Assembly (NCBI GenBank): GCA_016930435.1
Contig: JAFGGQ010000096.1
Span: forward strand, 1-64,000
Origin: a bacterium
GTDB lineage: Bacteria; UBP14; UBA6098; JAFGQG01
Direction: 5' to 3'
DNA length: 64,000 bases
Below, one piece after another: positions 56,467 through 64,000 of this stretch. The notes under the pieces are model-generated. The model ran no database searches. It had not been told where the DNA came from and saw only the letters and a program-made list of their open reading frames with translations. The number at the start of each line of letters is the position of its first letter. The stretch's first letter is position 1. The translations under genes and the position numbers were made by a program.

Positions 56467-57957
56467 TTATTTTCTAAATTCGAACCGGGCTTTGAAATGC
56501 CGGATCGGCAAGTTCCGGCCATAGGTTACATTCACAGCGGGGATTATATCCCGGTGCCGGTGCAGTATTTTTACAGCTTCGGCTACCGACTCCAGATCAT
56601 CCTGTTCATAACGCAGCCGGGGTACGGCAAAGCGCACGAAATTGATTTCCGGGAACAGGTCCTTCCCGGTCTGGGGATCCATTTTACCGAAGGCAAAATA
56701 GCCCAATTCACAGGCTCGGTGCCCGTAAGCGGCCAGGAGAACAGCAGTAAAAGCGATCCCTCCGAAGTCTTGAGCCTGCATTGAGGTGCCCTCAAAAAAA
56801 CGGTTAACATCGAGGTAAACGGCATGGCCTCCCACCGGGGTCAAAACTGGCAATCCCAACCCCGCCATTCTCTCCCCGAAGCGCTGTACCTGTTGGATCC
56901 GGTAGGTTAAATAGTCATCCCGGGTAACCGTTTTTAAGCCAACGTACAGGGCCATTATATCCCGGCCGGAAAGCCCCCCGTAGGTGGGATGGCCCTCTTT
57001 GGTAACCTGATAATTAACCAGGGCATCAGGGATTTCCGGATAGTTTTCTATGAACAATCCATTATCTCTCAAGAATAGCCCTCCACCCATATTCACCAGG
57101 CCATCCTTTTTAAAGCTGATAGTGAAACCATCCACCGGCGCGAACATCTCTCTGACTATGTCCCTTATGGACAGGTCCCGGTATGATGACTCATATTTCT
57201 GAATGAACCAGGCATTTTCGGCGAAGCGGCAAGCATCCAGGAAGAGGGGTTTCCCGAAGCGATGGGCGATCCGGGCAGTATGATTGATGTTTTCCAGCGA
57301 TACCGGCTGGCCGGCAGCAGTATTGTTAGTGACCGTGAGATAGACCAAGGGTACCTTTTCGCCCTCCCTCTCAAGCATTTGCTCCAGCCGCTCCAGATCC
57401 ATATTTCCCTTGAACCGGAAATCCGGATTCCCTCTTTTTATTTCAGGGGAGAACAGGTTTATAGCCTGGATCTGGTTAGCTTCGATATTGGCCATTGTGG
57501 TATCGAAATGGCCGTTAGAAGGGATGATCATTCCGCTGCCGGTTTTTCCCAATAGTGAGAATAGGGCATCTTCGGCTGCCCGGCCCTGGTGGAAGATAAA
57601 AGCGTTGGGCCGGCGAGCGTCGGGTTTATTGAAGAAAACTTCGCCAAAAAGCTCCCGTACCTGCTCCATGAGTAAGAAATAACCCCGGTTCGAACCATAA
57701 GCCTCATCGCCCAAATGAAGGGCGGCCCATTGCTCATTGGTCATGGAAGTTGTTCCTGAATCAGAAAGGAAATCACAGCCGGTTATCATCTCCGAGGGAA
57801 AGAAAAAAACATTAAGTCCCACAGCTTCCAGCATTTCCGCCCTGTCCTTAACATTGAAAACACCCTTGAACTCGACGGAATGATTGATATAGGGCCGCGG
57901 CCGGGCAGTAAGTGTTGTTTCTCCCGGGAAACTGCCTATTAGTTCCGAAAATCGCAT
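56467..57957 (-). CDS. tnaA: Tryptophanase/tyrosine phenol-lyase family beta-eliminating lyase
   Basis: 496 residues, slightly longer than TnaA (471). Motifs: DFLSDSGTTSMTNEQWAALHLGDEAYGSNRGYF, VYLTVTNNTAAGQPVSLEN (N-N-x-A-G), PLFLDACRFAENAWFI, the PLP Lys in GFTISFKKDGLVNMGG, and VNYQVTKEGHPTYGGLSGRD. A PLP enzyme that splits tryptophan (to indole) or tyrosine (to phenol), pyruvate and ammonia. The two cannot be told apart by eye. Cytoplasmic; the dead S9 peptidase follows in the same direction. No leader peptide of the tnaC type was seen. Confidence 0.85.
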   Translation of the reverse strand: MRFSELIGSFPGETTLTARPRPYINHSVEFKGVFNVKDRAEMLEAVGLNVFFFPSEMITGCDFLSDSGTTSMTNEQWAALHLGDEAYGSNRGYFLLMEQVRELFGEVFFNKPDARRPNAFIFHQGRAAEDALFSLLGKTGSGMIIPSNGHFDTTMANIEANQIQAINLFSPEIKRGNPDFRFKGNMDLERLEQMLEREGEKVPLVYLTVTNNTAAGQPVSLENINHTARIAHRFGKPLFLDACRFAENAWFIQKYESSYRDLSIRDIVREMFAPVDGFTISFKKDGLVNMGGGLFLRDNGLFIENYPEIPDALVNYQVTKEGHPTYGGLSGRDIMALYVGLKTVTRDDYLTYRIQQVQRFGERMAGLGLPVLTPVGGHAVYLDVNRFFEGTSMQAQDFGGIAFTAVLLAAYGHRACELGYFAFGKMDPQTGKDLFPEINFVRFAVPRLRYEQDDLESVAEAVKILHRHRDIIPAVNVTYGRNLPIRHFKARFEFRK

Positions 57958-58098
57958 TTTGGATTCTCCCCGTTTATATTTAATTGATCAGCGTTCTATT
58001 ATGCCTTTTCAACAGCAAGCACTATTATAAATAATCTTCATTAAATAACAAGAAAAAAAGGGATGTTTTCCACGGTCAACCGAAACGTTTGCGACCGG

Positions 58099-58135
58099 AA
58101 AAAAAAGACCCCGGACATTTGCCTGCCCGGGGTCT
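58099..58135 (-). terminator. Rho-independent terminator of the OmpA-family gene
   Basis: Stem AGACCCCGG/CCGGGGTCT (58106-58135, 9 bp perfect, 12-base loop), followed on the minus strand by a run of Ts. Placed 20 bp after the gene's stop. Confidence 0.9.
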
Positions 58136-58155
58136 GAAATCAAAATAATGAGTTT

Positions 58156-60405
58156 TTAATCCAGGACGATAAACTCGATCCTGCGATTCATGCTGCGGCC
58201 TTCCTCATTATCGTTAGATGCGATGGGATAGCCTTCTCCCATACCTATGGATTGTATCCTGCTGGCATCGATATTCCCCTGGGTAACCAGGTACGATTTT
58301 ACCGAGTCTGCCCTGCGCTGAGAGAGACCCATATTATAATCATCTGAACCCTGGGAATCGGTATGGCCTTCGATCTTCACCCGTATATCCGGATTATCCT
58401 TCAGTATCTTGATGGCTTCATCAAGGGTGGGCCGGCTTTCAGGCTTGATTGTGGCCTTATCCAGATCGAAGTAAATGCCCCGAAGGGTTAACTTCTCCCC
58501 GCTCTTTATCAGTTCAAAGTTCTGAACCGCGGTCTCATCTTCTTTGATTACCACCGGGAAAGCCTGTTTGATAAAGTCAGGAAATTCCGCGGTAACAGTA
58601 TAGGTACCCGGTTTCAGATTGGCCTTGTAAATACCGTTCTCATCGCAAAGGATCGGTTCCAAACCGGAATCCTGAATGTTAATAGTGGCCTCTATGGGCA
58701 TTTTGTCCTTGACATTGGTGACCTTGCCGGTGATCATCCCCATTGGCTTCGGCTTGATCGCAATATCCTGAACGGTAGTCTTCTCAACCTCAACCACAAT
58801 AGTCTGGGTAGCAGTAATATAATCATCCTTTTCCACTATCAGATTATAGGTTCCGGCGGGAAGCACGAATTTGTAGGAACCTGTTTTGGAATCGGTTATC
58901 ACCGGTGCGAAGTTTTCGTCCGCTACATTTACCCGGGCTTCCAGCAGGGCGCCGGTCTTCTGGTCGGTTACTATACCGGTAACGGTTCCATCAATGGGTG
59001 TGAACAGGGGCCTCAGGGAAATATCCTTCTGAGTGGCTTTATCCTTCTCGATTACAACCACTTCCGTGATCTTGTGATATTCAGGAACCTCCAGTTCGAT
59101 GGTGTAGGTTCCTACGGGCAACTGAGTCTTAAAAACCCCGGTTTTAGGATCCACTATCAGCGGTTCAACCTCATCATCCGGGAACATTATTGTGCCGGAT
59201 AGAACCTCCCCGGTATTGGCATCGGAGACCTTGCCGGTGAGGGTTCCGTATTTAACAAGCGGATTGAGGGATACATCGAGGGGTATCCCCATAGAATCTT
59301 CTACAACGATGGACTTGGTGAATTTTTCATAGCCATCCGCATCGAAGATCACATTATGCGCTCCCGATGAGAGGATCACCCTGTAAAAACCATCTTCAGA
59401 GGTGATTATTGGTCCGGGGAAGGTGGTGTCGTCGGTAGATACGGTTGCGATCAACGCCTTGCCATTATCGGCGTCTATTATCCTGCCGGTGACCTCAGCG
59501 TAAATGGGTTTTGGCAGTTCCTTGATAATCCTTGTAATAAAGGAAAAACCCGCAACTACTTTCCAATCCATTGCGTCAAAATTCCTAACGCCGTCAACGC
59601 CGGTATTGCCCAAACCTATCTCCACGCCCAGATCAAATGAGCCCGTAGGTGAATCGAAGCGCACTCCCGGGGTCAAACGCATGGGATTATCCGAGAATTC
59701 AATTCCTTCCAGTGAGGATATCTCGGTGGAGTAATCGGCGAAAATGGTGAAATTACCTGCTGGTACTTCCATACCCACACGGGCCAACATTAAATTGTAA
59801 TCATTCTCGGTTCCCGGAATCTTAAATCCGGTGTGCATACCGGCATTAAGGTGAATGCGTACCGGAACGGGCATATGAGCCCCCGGATCCGTGAGATCAA
59901 AGGTTACCGCCCCCAATCCTCCAAAGGTGGTTTCCTGGCCGGTATAATACTCATTTTTCAATTCGGAGCTTCCGGTGGGGAAGACCATGAAACCATATCC
60001 TCCCACTGAGAACCACCAGATCGGGTTATATGATAGCTTCAAACCAGTATAGGCATCGCCGAATCCGAACTTGGTGGGATTATCATTTCCGTAAACGGAA
60101 TTATCGGAAACAAGCAATCCCCATACGCCCCCGGATAATTCAATAAATTTAAAGGGGGCAAATGCGGCAGATAGGTAACCGTTGCTATGTCTCTGTTTAT
60201 AGTCGGTGGGAGTGCCCTCAACGATGTCCTGGGTGACACCGGTCTGAAAGTAATTCCCGTGAAGGGCGATGGAGAGGAACCCCCTGCCCTGGTTATCCGC
60301 AGCCATAGTCCTGAGCAAACCCCTTGTACCCCAATAGTTCGCCTGGGCAAATAGAGCGCCGGACAGCAAAAAAATAATCAACAGACTCAACCCCAACTTA
60401 CGCAT
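58156..60405 (-). CDS. OmpA-family outer-membrane protein with carboxypeptidase-regulatory-like repeats
   Basis: 749 residues. Signal peptide (LSLLIIFLLSGALFAQA); a beta-barrel of about 270 residues; four CarboxypepD_reg-like repeats at about 300-640, each about 80 residues (EVTGRIIDADNGKAL, LTGKVSDANTGEVLSG, VTGIVTDQKTGALLEA, ITGKVTNVKDKMPIEA); and a C-terminal OmpA peptidoglycan-binding domain at about 640-749 (IYFDLDKATIKPESRPTLDEA, VKIEGHTDSQGSDDYNMGLSQRRADSV). Tethers the outer membrane to peptidoglycan. RBS GGAGGCAAG, promoter at 60456-60484. Confidence 0.93.
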   Translation of the reverse strand: MRKLGLSLLIIFLLSGALFAQANYWGTRGLLRTMAADNQGRGFLSIALHGNYFQTGVTQDIVEGTPTDYKQRHSNGYLSAAFAPFKFIELSGGVWGLLVSDNSVYGNDNPTKFGFGDAYTGLKLSYNPIWWFSVGGYGFMVFPTGSSELKNEYYTGQETTFGGLGAVTFDLTDPGAHMPVPVRIHLNAGMHTGFKIPGTENDYNLMLARVGMEVPAGNFTIFADYSTEISSLEGIEFSDNPMRLTPGVRFDSPTGSFDLGVEIGLGNTGVDGVRNFDAMDWKVVAGFSFITRIIKELPKPIYAEVTGRIIDADNGKALIATVSTDDTTFPGPIITSEDGFYRVILSSGAHNVIFDADGYEKFTKSIVVEDSMGIPLDVSLNPLVKYGTLTGKVSDANTGEVLSGTIMFPDDEVEPLIVDPKTGVFKTQLPVGTYTIELEVPEYHKITEVVVIEKDKATQKDISLRPLFTPIDGTVTGIVTDQKTGALLEARVNVADENFAPVITDSKTGSYKFVLPAGTYNLIVEKDDYITATQTIVVEVEKTTVQDIAIKPKPMGMITGKVTNVKDKMPIEATINIQDSGLEPILCDENGIYKANLKPGTYTVTAEFPDFIKQAFPVVIKEDETAVQNFELIKSGEKLTLRGIYFDLDKATIKPESRPTLDEAIKILKDNPDIRVKIEGHTDSQGSDDYNMGLSQRRADSVKSYLVTQGNIDASRIQSIGMGEGYPIASNDNEEGRSMNRRIEFIVLD

Positions 60406-60455
60406 CTTGCCTCCTTCTCAGTTATTTTATTATTAGTTGATTTAAACAATTAAAC

Positions 60456-60484
60456 AATCTATTAGTAAAATTATGATTTGTCAA
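60456..60484 (-). promoter_or_regulatory. Promoter of the OmpA-family gene
   Basis: Minus strand: TTGACA (60484-60479), 17 bp, TAGATT (60461-60456); ATG at 60405. Confidence 0.7.
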
Positions 60485-60512
60485 GTATAAATCCTACAGG
60501 TCAGTAATGTTT

Positions 60513-63197
60513 TTAATCCGTCAGGTCTATTTCATTTATGTCATCCTGAATATCGATTCCCTCGTTACCAGGGGTGAGAAGATCAATCTCCTCGGCTTTG
60601 AAATTATCTTCCAGGTCGATAGAAAAGGCCTCATTCTCGGTTTTAATGTAATAGAAATTGGTTATTGCAGGGGCATGTATTTCCCTCCGTTCATCTCCCA
60701 CGAAGAAGACCGTGCTGGTGCCTGCATTGAAGTAGCTGTTGTTGGTCCAGTTACCGTGAACGAACAGTTTTCCACTGCCGCCGTTGAGTGTCCCATCGAT
60801 GACCACATTATGACATACGCATGAACCGTCGGATGTATTGATGGTTGGGAAGCGGCCGTAGGCGGGAACTGCCGGAATGGAGACGTCTGTACTGGCGGTA
60901 GGCAGGAGGCATCCTCCCCAGTTCTGTGGATTACTCCAGTTGTTATCGGCATAACCGGTCCAGATGCCCTCGCCATAGTTATTGTAAACGGTGACGGTAA
61001 CCGAGCCGCAGCCGGTGGACAAGCATCCAGCACCTGTTTGGGCTTTTGCATAATAGGTAGTAGTTGCAGCAGGGGATACGGGGAGAGGACTTCCTGAACC
61101 GATGTAGGTTCCGCCGCAGGATCCGGTGTACCAATAGATAGTAGCGCCGCTGACGGTTGCGGTTAAATTGGTTGAGGAGCCATAGCAAACCGATGTTGGC
61201 GTTGCTGATGGGGATGGATTATTAGGGATCTCATTAACGGTAACGGTAACACTTCCGCAGCCGGGCGACCACATGTCATAGCCGGCGTGATAGGAGCGGA
61301 TATAGTAAGTACCCGAAGCATTTGCGGTATAGTTCACTCCGGAGCCCAGGTCAGTGCGGGTACCGCAGGTAGTGCCCTGCCAGTACCAGGTCTCGCCGGA
61401 GGGAACCGAGCCCACCCTGGTAAGGGTTTGCGGCCCACAGGGATTGGCAGTCGTGGTAGGATTGGGAGGGTTATTTATAACGATGGCTTCCGTGATGCTG
61501 AGGTTAAAATCAAAACAGTCATAGGTCAAGAATAATGCCCACATGGGGTCACAATCTATCATTATATAATAGGTTCCCACTGAAGCAAGCAGAGTAATAC
61601 CATATAGACCATGAGCATCATCACCACTTTCGGTAGAGGTATCTATACACACTGCTCCTAGTGGACAGTCGTAGGAGATAGCAATAGAACTCCCTTCTAC
61701 CAGAAAGGGAAAGAAGAGAGTATTTAGAGGCTCTAATTCAATATCAACCACCACATCTGAGGTTACACTCAGTCTATAGATGATATCCTGTCCCTGATCA
61801 TAATAGTTTAAGAAAACGCCTTCTCCCTCAATATGCAGGCAAGTGTTTTCGTCATCACCGTAATCATTAGTCATTTCGCAGGTTGTCTGGTAGCTATCAT
61901 AATAGGGCAATTCACCGGGGATAGATACCGGAATGGGATTGGAGCAGGTAGCGCCGGTAATTCCCTCGGTGATAGTTAAATTAAAGTCAGGGATGCAATC
62001 AGCGGATTGCTCGTCGCTATCTACCATAATATAATATGTTCCGGCACCCAGGCGGACATTATAAAGTCCATAAACTCCGGGCAGAAGATTGGTCGCATAA
62101 TCAATACAATCTCCGGAGGGGGGGCATTCTTCATCCAATGCAAAACCGGTGCCCGGGGTGCCATCAGAGAATATTCCGCCAGGATCCAGTTCAATATTTA
62201 CTACCACCGATTCCGTAACAGTGATCCGGTAAAAGAGGTCCTCCCCGCTATCGTAGTCAAAGAGCACTCCGTCCAGGCAGCTTTCATCGCCGTGGTTCAA
62301 CCTCCCGCAGGTGAATTGATTTGAGCTGGTGTAGGGCAGATCAGCGGGAAGAGTAACGTTGATAGGTTCGCTGCAGTCGCGGGGGGAGGTGATGATCAGG
62401 TCAAAATTGGGGATACCGCCCGTAGCAATAGCCGGATTGTAATCTACCATAATATAATAAGTTCCGGCGCTGAGGGAGATATCGGTGACGCTGTGGCTTC
62501 CGGCGCCGGGATTCGTACTCATGGCCAGGCAGGAGCCGTCGGGAGGGCAGGCATTATCCAGGCAGAATCCGGTTCCGGCGGTACCATGCGGATCAAGGGT
62601 TATATCGATTACCATCGGACGATCCACATTAAGCTGATAGAATACGTCTTCCCCTTCGTCATAAGCCTCCAGGCAGGAGTTGTTCCAGTCGTTCACCCTT
62701 CCGGTAGTCCACTGACTATAGTCGTTATAAGCCATATCTTCGGGGAGTTCCACGACTATCGGAGTGGAGCAGTTATTTCCCACATTACAATCCACCCATG
62801 TTACTGTGAGGTCCCAGCCCCAGTATGTGTACCCAACCTCCTCGATCATTACCCGCCAGTTTTCAGCAGCCGCTCCGCAGGTAGAGGTCGGGTCATAATC
62901 GACAGGATTGTAAGGTCCGCATGTTTCATCCCACCCACCGGAACGGTCTGGGCGACAGTCATAAACCGAGCAATCAGTGCGTGTGGGGAAATATACATAA
63001 AGATCATAATCGTCATCTTCGGTATCATCAATATCCAGATCGAAGAGAACATAACGGGCGCCGGCCGGGATGCTAATTACCGTACAGGGATAATCACCAT
63101 CCCCGGAAGTGGTCCATTCGCCACACCATAACGCGGACATCATAAGAAGCAAAACACTACCCGATAATACTAAATATCTTATATCTTTCATACTCAT
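60513..63197 (-). CDS. Large secreted protein with PPC-like repeats and Ig-like domain
   Basis: 894 residues from ATG 63197 (AGGTG upstream; GTG 63203 and ATG 63191 are alternatives). Signal peptide (LVLSGSVLLLMMSALWC). Four pre-peptidase (PPC)-like repeats of about 110 residues, each with GEDVFYQLNVDRPMVIDITLDP or similar and SAGTYYIMVDYNP, at about 25-510. Then an Ig-like pair with GETWYWQGTTCG and NPSPSATPTSVCYGSSTNLTATV, and a G8-like C-terminus (VIDGTLNGGSGKLFVHGNW). Cys-rich. No PNPFN signal. The upstream gene stops 3 bp before this start. Confidence 0.8.
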   Translation of the reverse strand: MSMKDIRYLVLSGSVLLLMMSALWCGEWTTSGDGDYPCTVISIPAGARYVLFDLDIDDTEDDDYDLYVYFPTRTDCSVYDCRPDRSGGWDETCGPYNPVDYDPTSTCGAAAENWRVMIEEVGYTYWGWDLTVTWVDCNVGNNCSTPIVVELPEDMAYNDYSQWTTGRVNDWNNSCLEAYDEGEDVFYQLNVDRPMVIDITLDPHGTAGTGFCLDNACPPDGSCLAMSTNPGAGSHSVTDISLSAGTYYIMVDYNPAIATGGIPNFDLIITSPRDCSEPINVTLPADLPYTSSNQFTCGRLNHGDESCLDGVLFDYDSGEDLFYRITVTESVVVNIELDPGGIFSDGTPGTGFALDEECPPSGDCIDYATNLLPGVYGLYNVRLGAGTYYIMVDSDEQSADCIPDFNLTITEGITGATCSNPIPVSIPGELPYYDSYQTTCEMTNDYGDDENTCLHIEGEGVFLNYYDQGQDIIYRLSVTSDVVVDIELEPLNTLFFPFLVEGSSIAISYDCPLGAVCIDTSTESGDDAHGLYGITLLASVGTYYIMIDCDPMWALFLTYDCFDFNLSITEAIVINNPPNPTTTANPCGPQTLTRVGSVPSGETWYWQGTTCGTRTDLGSGVNYTANASGTYYIRSYHAGYDMWSPGCGSVTVTVNEIPNNPSPSATPTSVCYGSSTNLTATVSGATIYWYTGSCGGTYIGSGSPLPVSPAATTTYYAKAQTGAGCLSTGCGSVTVTVYNNYGEGIWTGYADNNWSNPQNWGGCLLPTASTDVSIPAVPAYGRFPTINTSDGSCVCHNVVIDGTLNGGSGKLFVHGNWTNNSYFNAGTSTVFFVGDERREIHAPAITNFYYIKTENEAFSIDLEDNFKAEEIDLLTPGNEGIDIQDDINEIDLTD

Positions 63198-63199
63198 TT

Positions 63200-64000
63200 T
63201 CACCTGACAGTGCCATCGCGGTTGAATTTATCGGTATCGATAAAGGCTTTGGCGGGATCTTCCTCCCCTCTTTTGTTAATCTCTTCGGGGGGTGTTGCGG
63301 CTTCATCGATCCTTCTCCCGCAGAGCCTGTAGCTGAACCCGGCATTAGGGTCTCCCATCATTGCTTTGACGATAAGCACACTTCCTTCCACGCGTGCGGT
63401 GAGGTATGCTTCATCCTGGGGAGTTACAAAGGGGAGAATTGTATTTTCAGCGACAACGTTATAAAACAGCCAGAGGTCGGAGGCTTCGGGCTGCTGGGCA
63501 ATATCTACACGGAAAATCCCATTTTCTAATTGCGCTTCACCGATAACTTCCACCCACAGACCGATGTTTTCTGCCATCCAGGTAGCATACTGCTGTTCCC
63601 TTATCTGGAATACCGGGTCTATATAGTTGGCGTCGATCTTTCCCGGCTTAGCCACACCGGGCCTGTCTTTGTAGATACGAACCCCGGCACAGGAATCCGC
63701 TTCAATGTAATTGCCGTAGTCTTGCCACGAACCTATTTCACCACCACTATCGGCATGAATAACTATAAAGTTCCCGTATTGAGTCAAAGTTATGTTATCA
63801 CCAGCAGTAATAATTGCATCATCGTAAAGCCAAGCGCCTGATTCTGATTTTATTCTCGTGAATCCCACATCGTCGCCGTCCTCGAAGCCGGGTGGAACAC
63901 CTGAGATCGAATCCCAGTGCACATGTCCCGCCCAGGAGGCGGAATCCGCCCAGTTCGCATGGCCGGTAAACCCTATGGAATCAATATATCCGATGGAATC
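63200..64000 (-). CDS. Secreted repeat protein, 5' part beyond the window
   Basis: Partial: 266 residues to the window edge, frame open to base 64000. Begins DSIGYIDSIGFTGHANWAD SASWAG, then VHWDSISGVPPGFEDGDDVGF, a tail-fibre/collagen-like style linker common in large secreted proteins of these phyla. Later segments (VVAENTILPFVTPQDEAYLTARV, FSYRLCGRRIDEAATPPEE) are not assigned. Ends 3 bp before the PPC protein gene; the two probably form one operon. The true start lies outside. Confidence 0.7.
   Translation of the reverse strand, partial: DSIGYIDSIGFTGHANWADSASWAGHVHWDSISGVPPGFEDGDDVGFTRIKSESGAWLYDDAIITAGDNITLTQYGNFIVIHADSGGEIGSWQDYGNYIEADSCAGVRIYKDRPGVAKPGKIDANYIDPVFQIREQQYATWMAENIGLWVEVIGEAQLENGIFRVDIAQQPEASDLWLFYNVVAENTILPFVTPQDEAYLTARVEGSVLIVKAMMGDPNAGFSYRLCGRRIDEAATPPEEINKRGEEDPAKAFIDTDKFNRDGTVR

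Noticed and set aside
57958-58098. tnaC-like leader or riboswitch before the tryptophanase gene
   Set aside because: No short Trp-containing leader and no known riboswitch fold seen; region is AT-rich only.

Overview
This window appears to come from the chromosome of an uncultured Gram-negative bacterium, probably a candidate phylum related to the FCB group (the Cloacimonadota / Zixibacteria / WOR-3 / Marinimicrobia type). Four large secreted proteins end in a 'PNPFN' type C-terminal sorting domain like that used by type IX-type secretion. There are many lipoproteins, an OmpA-family protein, an RND efflux pump, a gingipain-like C25 protease and PPC-like or Ig-like secreted proteins. The exact phylum cannot be read from this window. 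Promoters I could pick out are sigma70-like (TTGACA, 16-17 bp, TAGATT/TAAATT/TATAAT) rather than the Bacteroidetes type. No rRNA, CRISPR array, prophage or complete IS was found. One tRNA, Leu(CAA), is present.

Layout. 0.1-9.3 kb (minus): envelope and surface genes, namely a toroid-fold secreted protein, a LolA/B-like lipoprotein, a LemA / nucleotidyltransferase-like / TPM cluster, an ABC-type exporter pair, a transglutaminase-like protein and a pilin-like protein. 9.4-9.6 kb is a remnant of a type I restriction HsdR. 9.8-16.7 kb (plus): MscS-like channel, subtilase, redoxin lipoprotein, small membrane protein and groES-groEL with a strong terminator. 16.8-19.5 kb is an accessory block: an IS relic, two minus-strand genes (GNAT/YoaP-like and DUF1835) flanked by attC-like palindromes as in integron cassettes, and a broken PIN toxin with a small antitoxin-like ORF. 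19.6-25.7 kb (minus): beta-helix surface protein, PBP4-type carboxypeptidase, TraB-family lipoprotein, transaldolase, truA, ecfT. 26-35 kb mixes secreted proteins (Omp28-like, CocE/S15 hydrolase, lipoproteins) with relics: MITE copies, a BtpA-like pseudogene, an ADP-ribosyltransferase-like reading frame running in frame into a DUF2914 protein, and a second IS relic. 35.2-38.6 kb (minus): pfkB-like, nadC, birA, PASTA protein, tRNA-Leu. 38.9-45 kb (plus): Ig-like lipoprotein, giant C25-like protease, small membrane protein. 45-46.8 kb: palindrome clusters around a DUF559 gene, then a DUF2281/PemK toxin-antitoxin pair. 47-51.8 kb (minus): tetR, RND adaptor, RND pump. 52-64 kb (minus): tex, a prolyl-oligopeptidase homologue lacking all three catalytic residues, a tryptophanase-type lyase, an OmpA protein, and two secreted proteins, the last cut by the window edge.

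Most striking observations: (1) a 103-173 bp MITE in three copies, two with perfect 5-bp target duplications and all next to stop codons; (2) several apparent pseudoenzymes (dead S9 peptidase, DxN nucleotidyltransferase, DUF559 with Glu to Gly, C25 protease with Gln in the His position); (3) attC-like palindromes around two cassette-like genes; (4) the ART/DUF2914 read-through frame. I did not find one clear, complete new multi-gene system; the best candidates are flagged in the findings.
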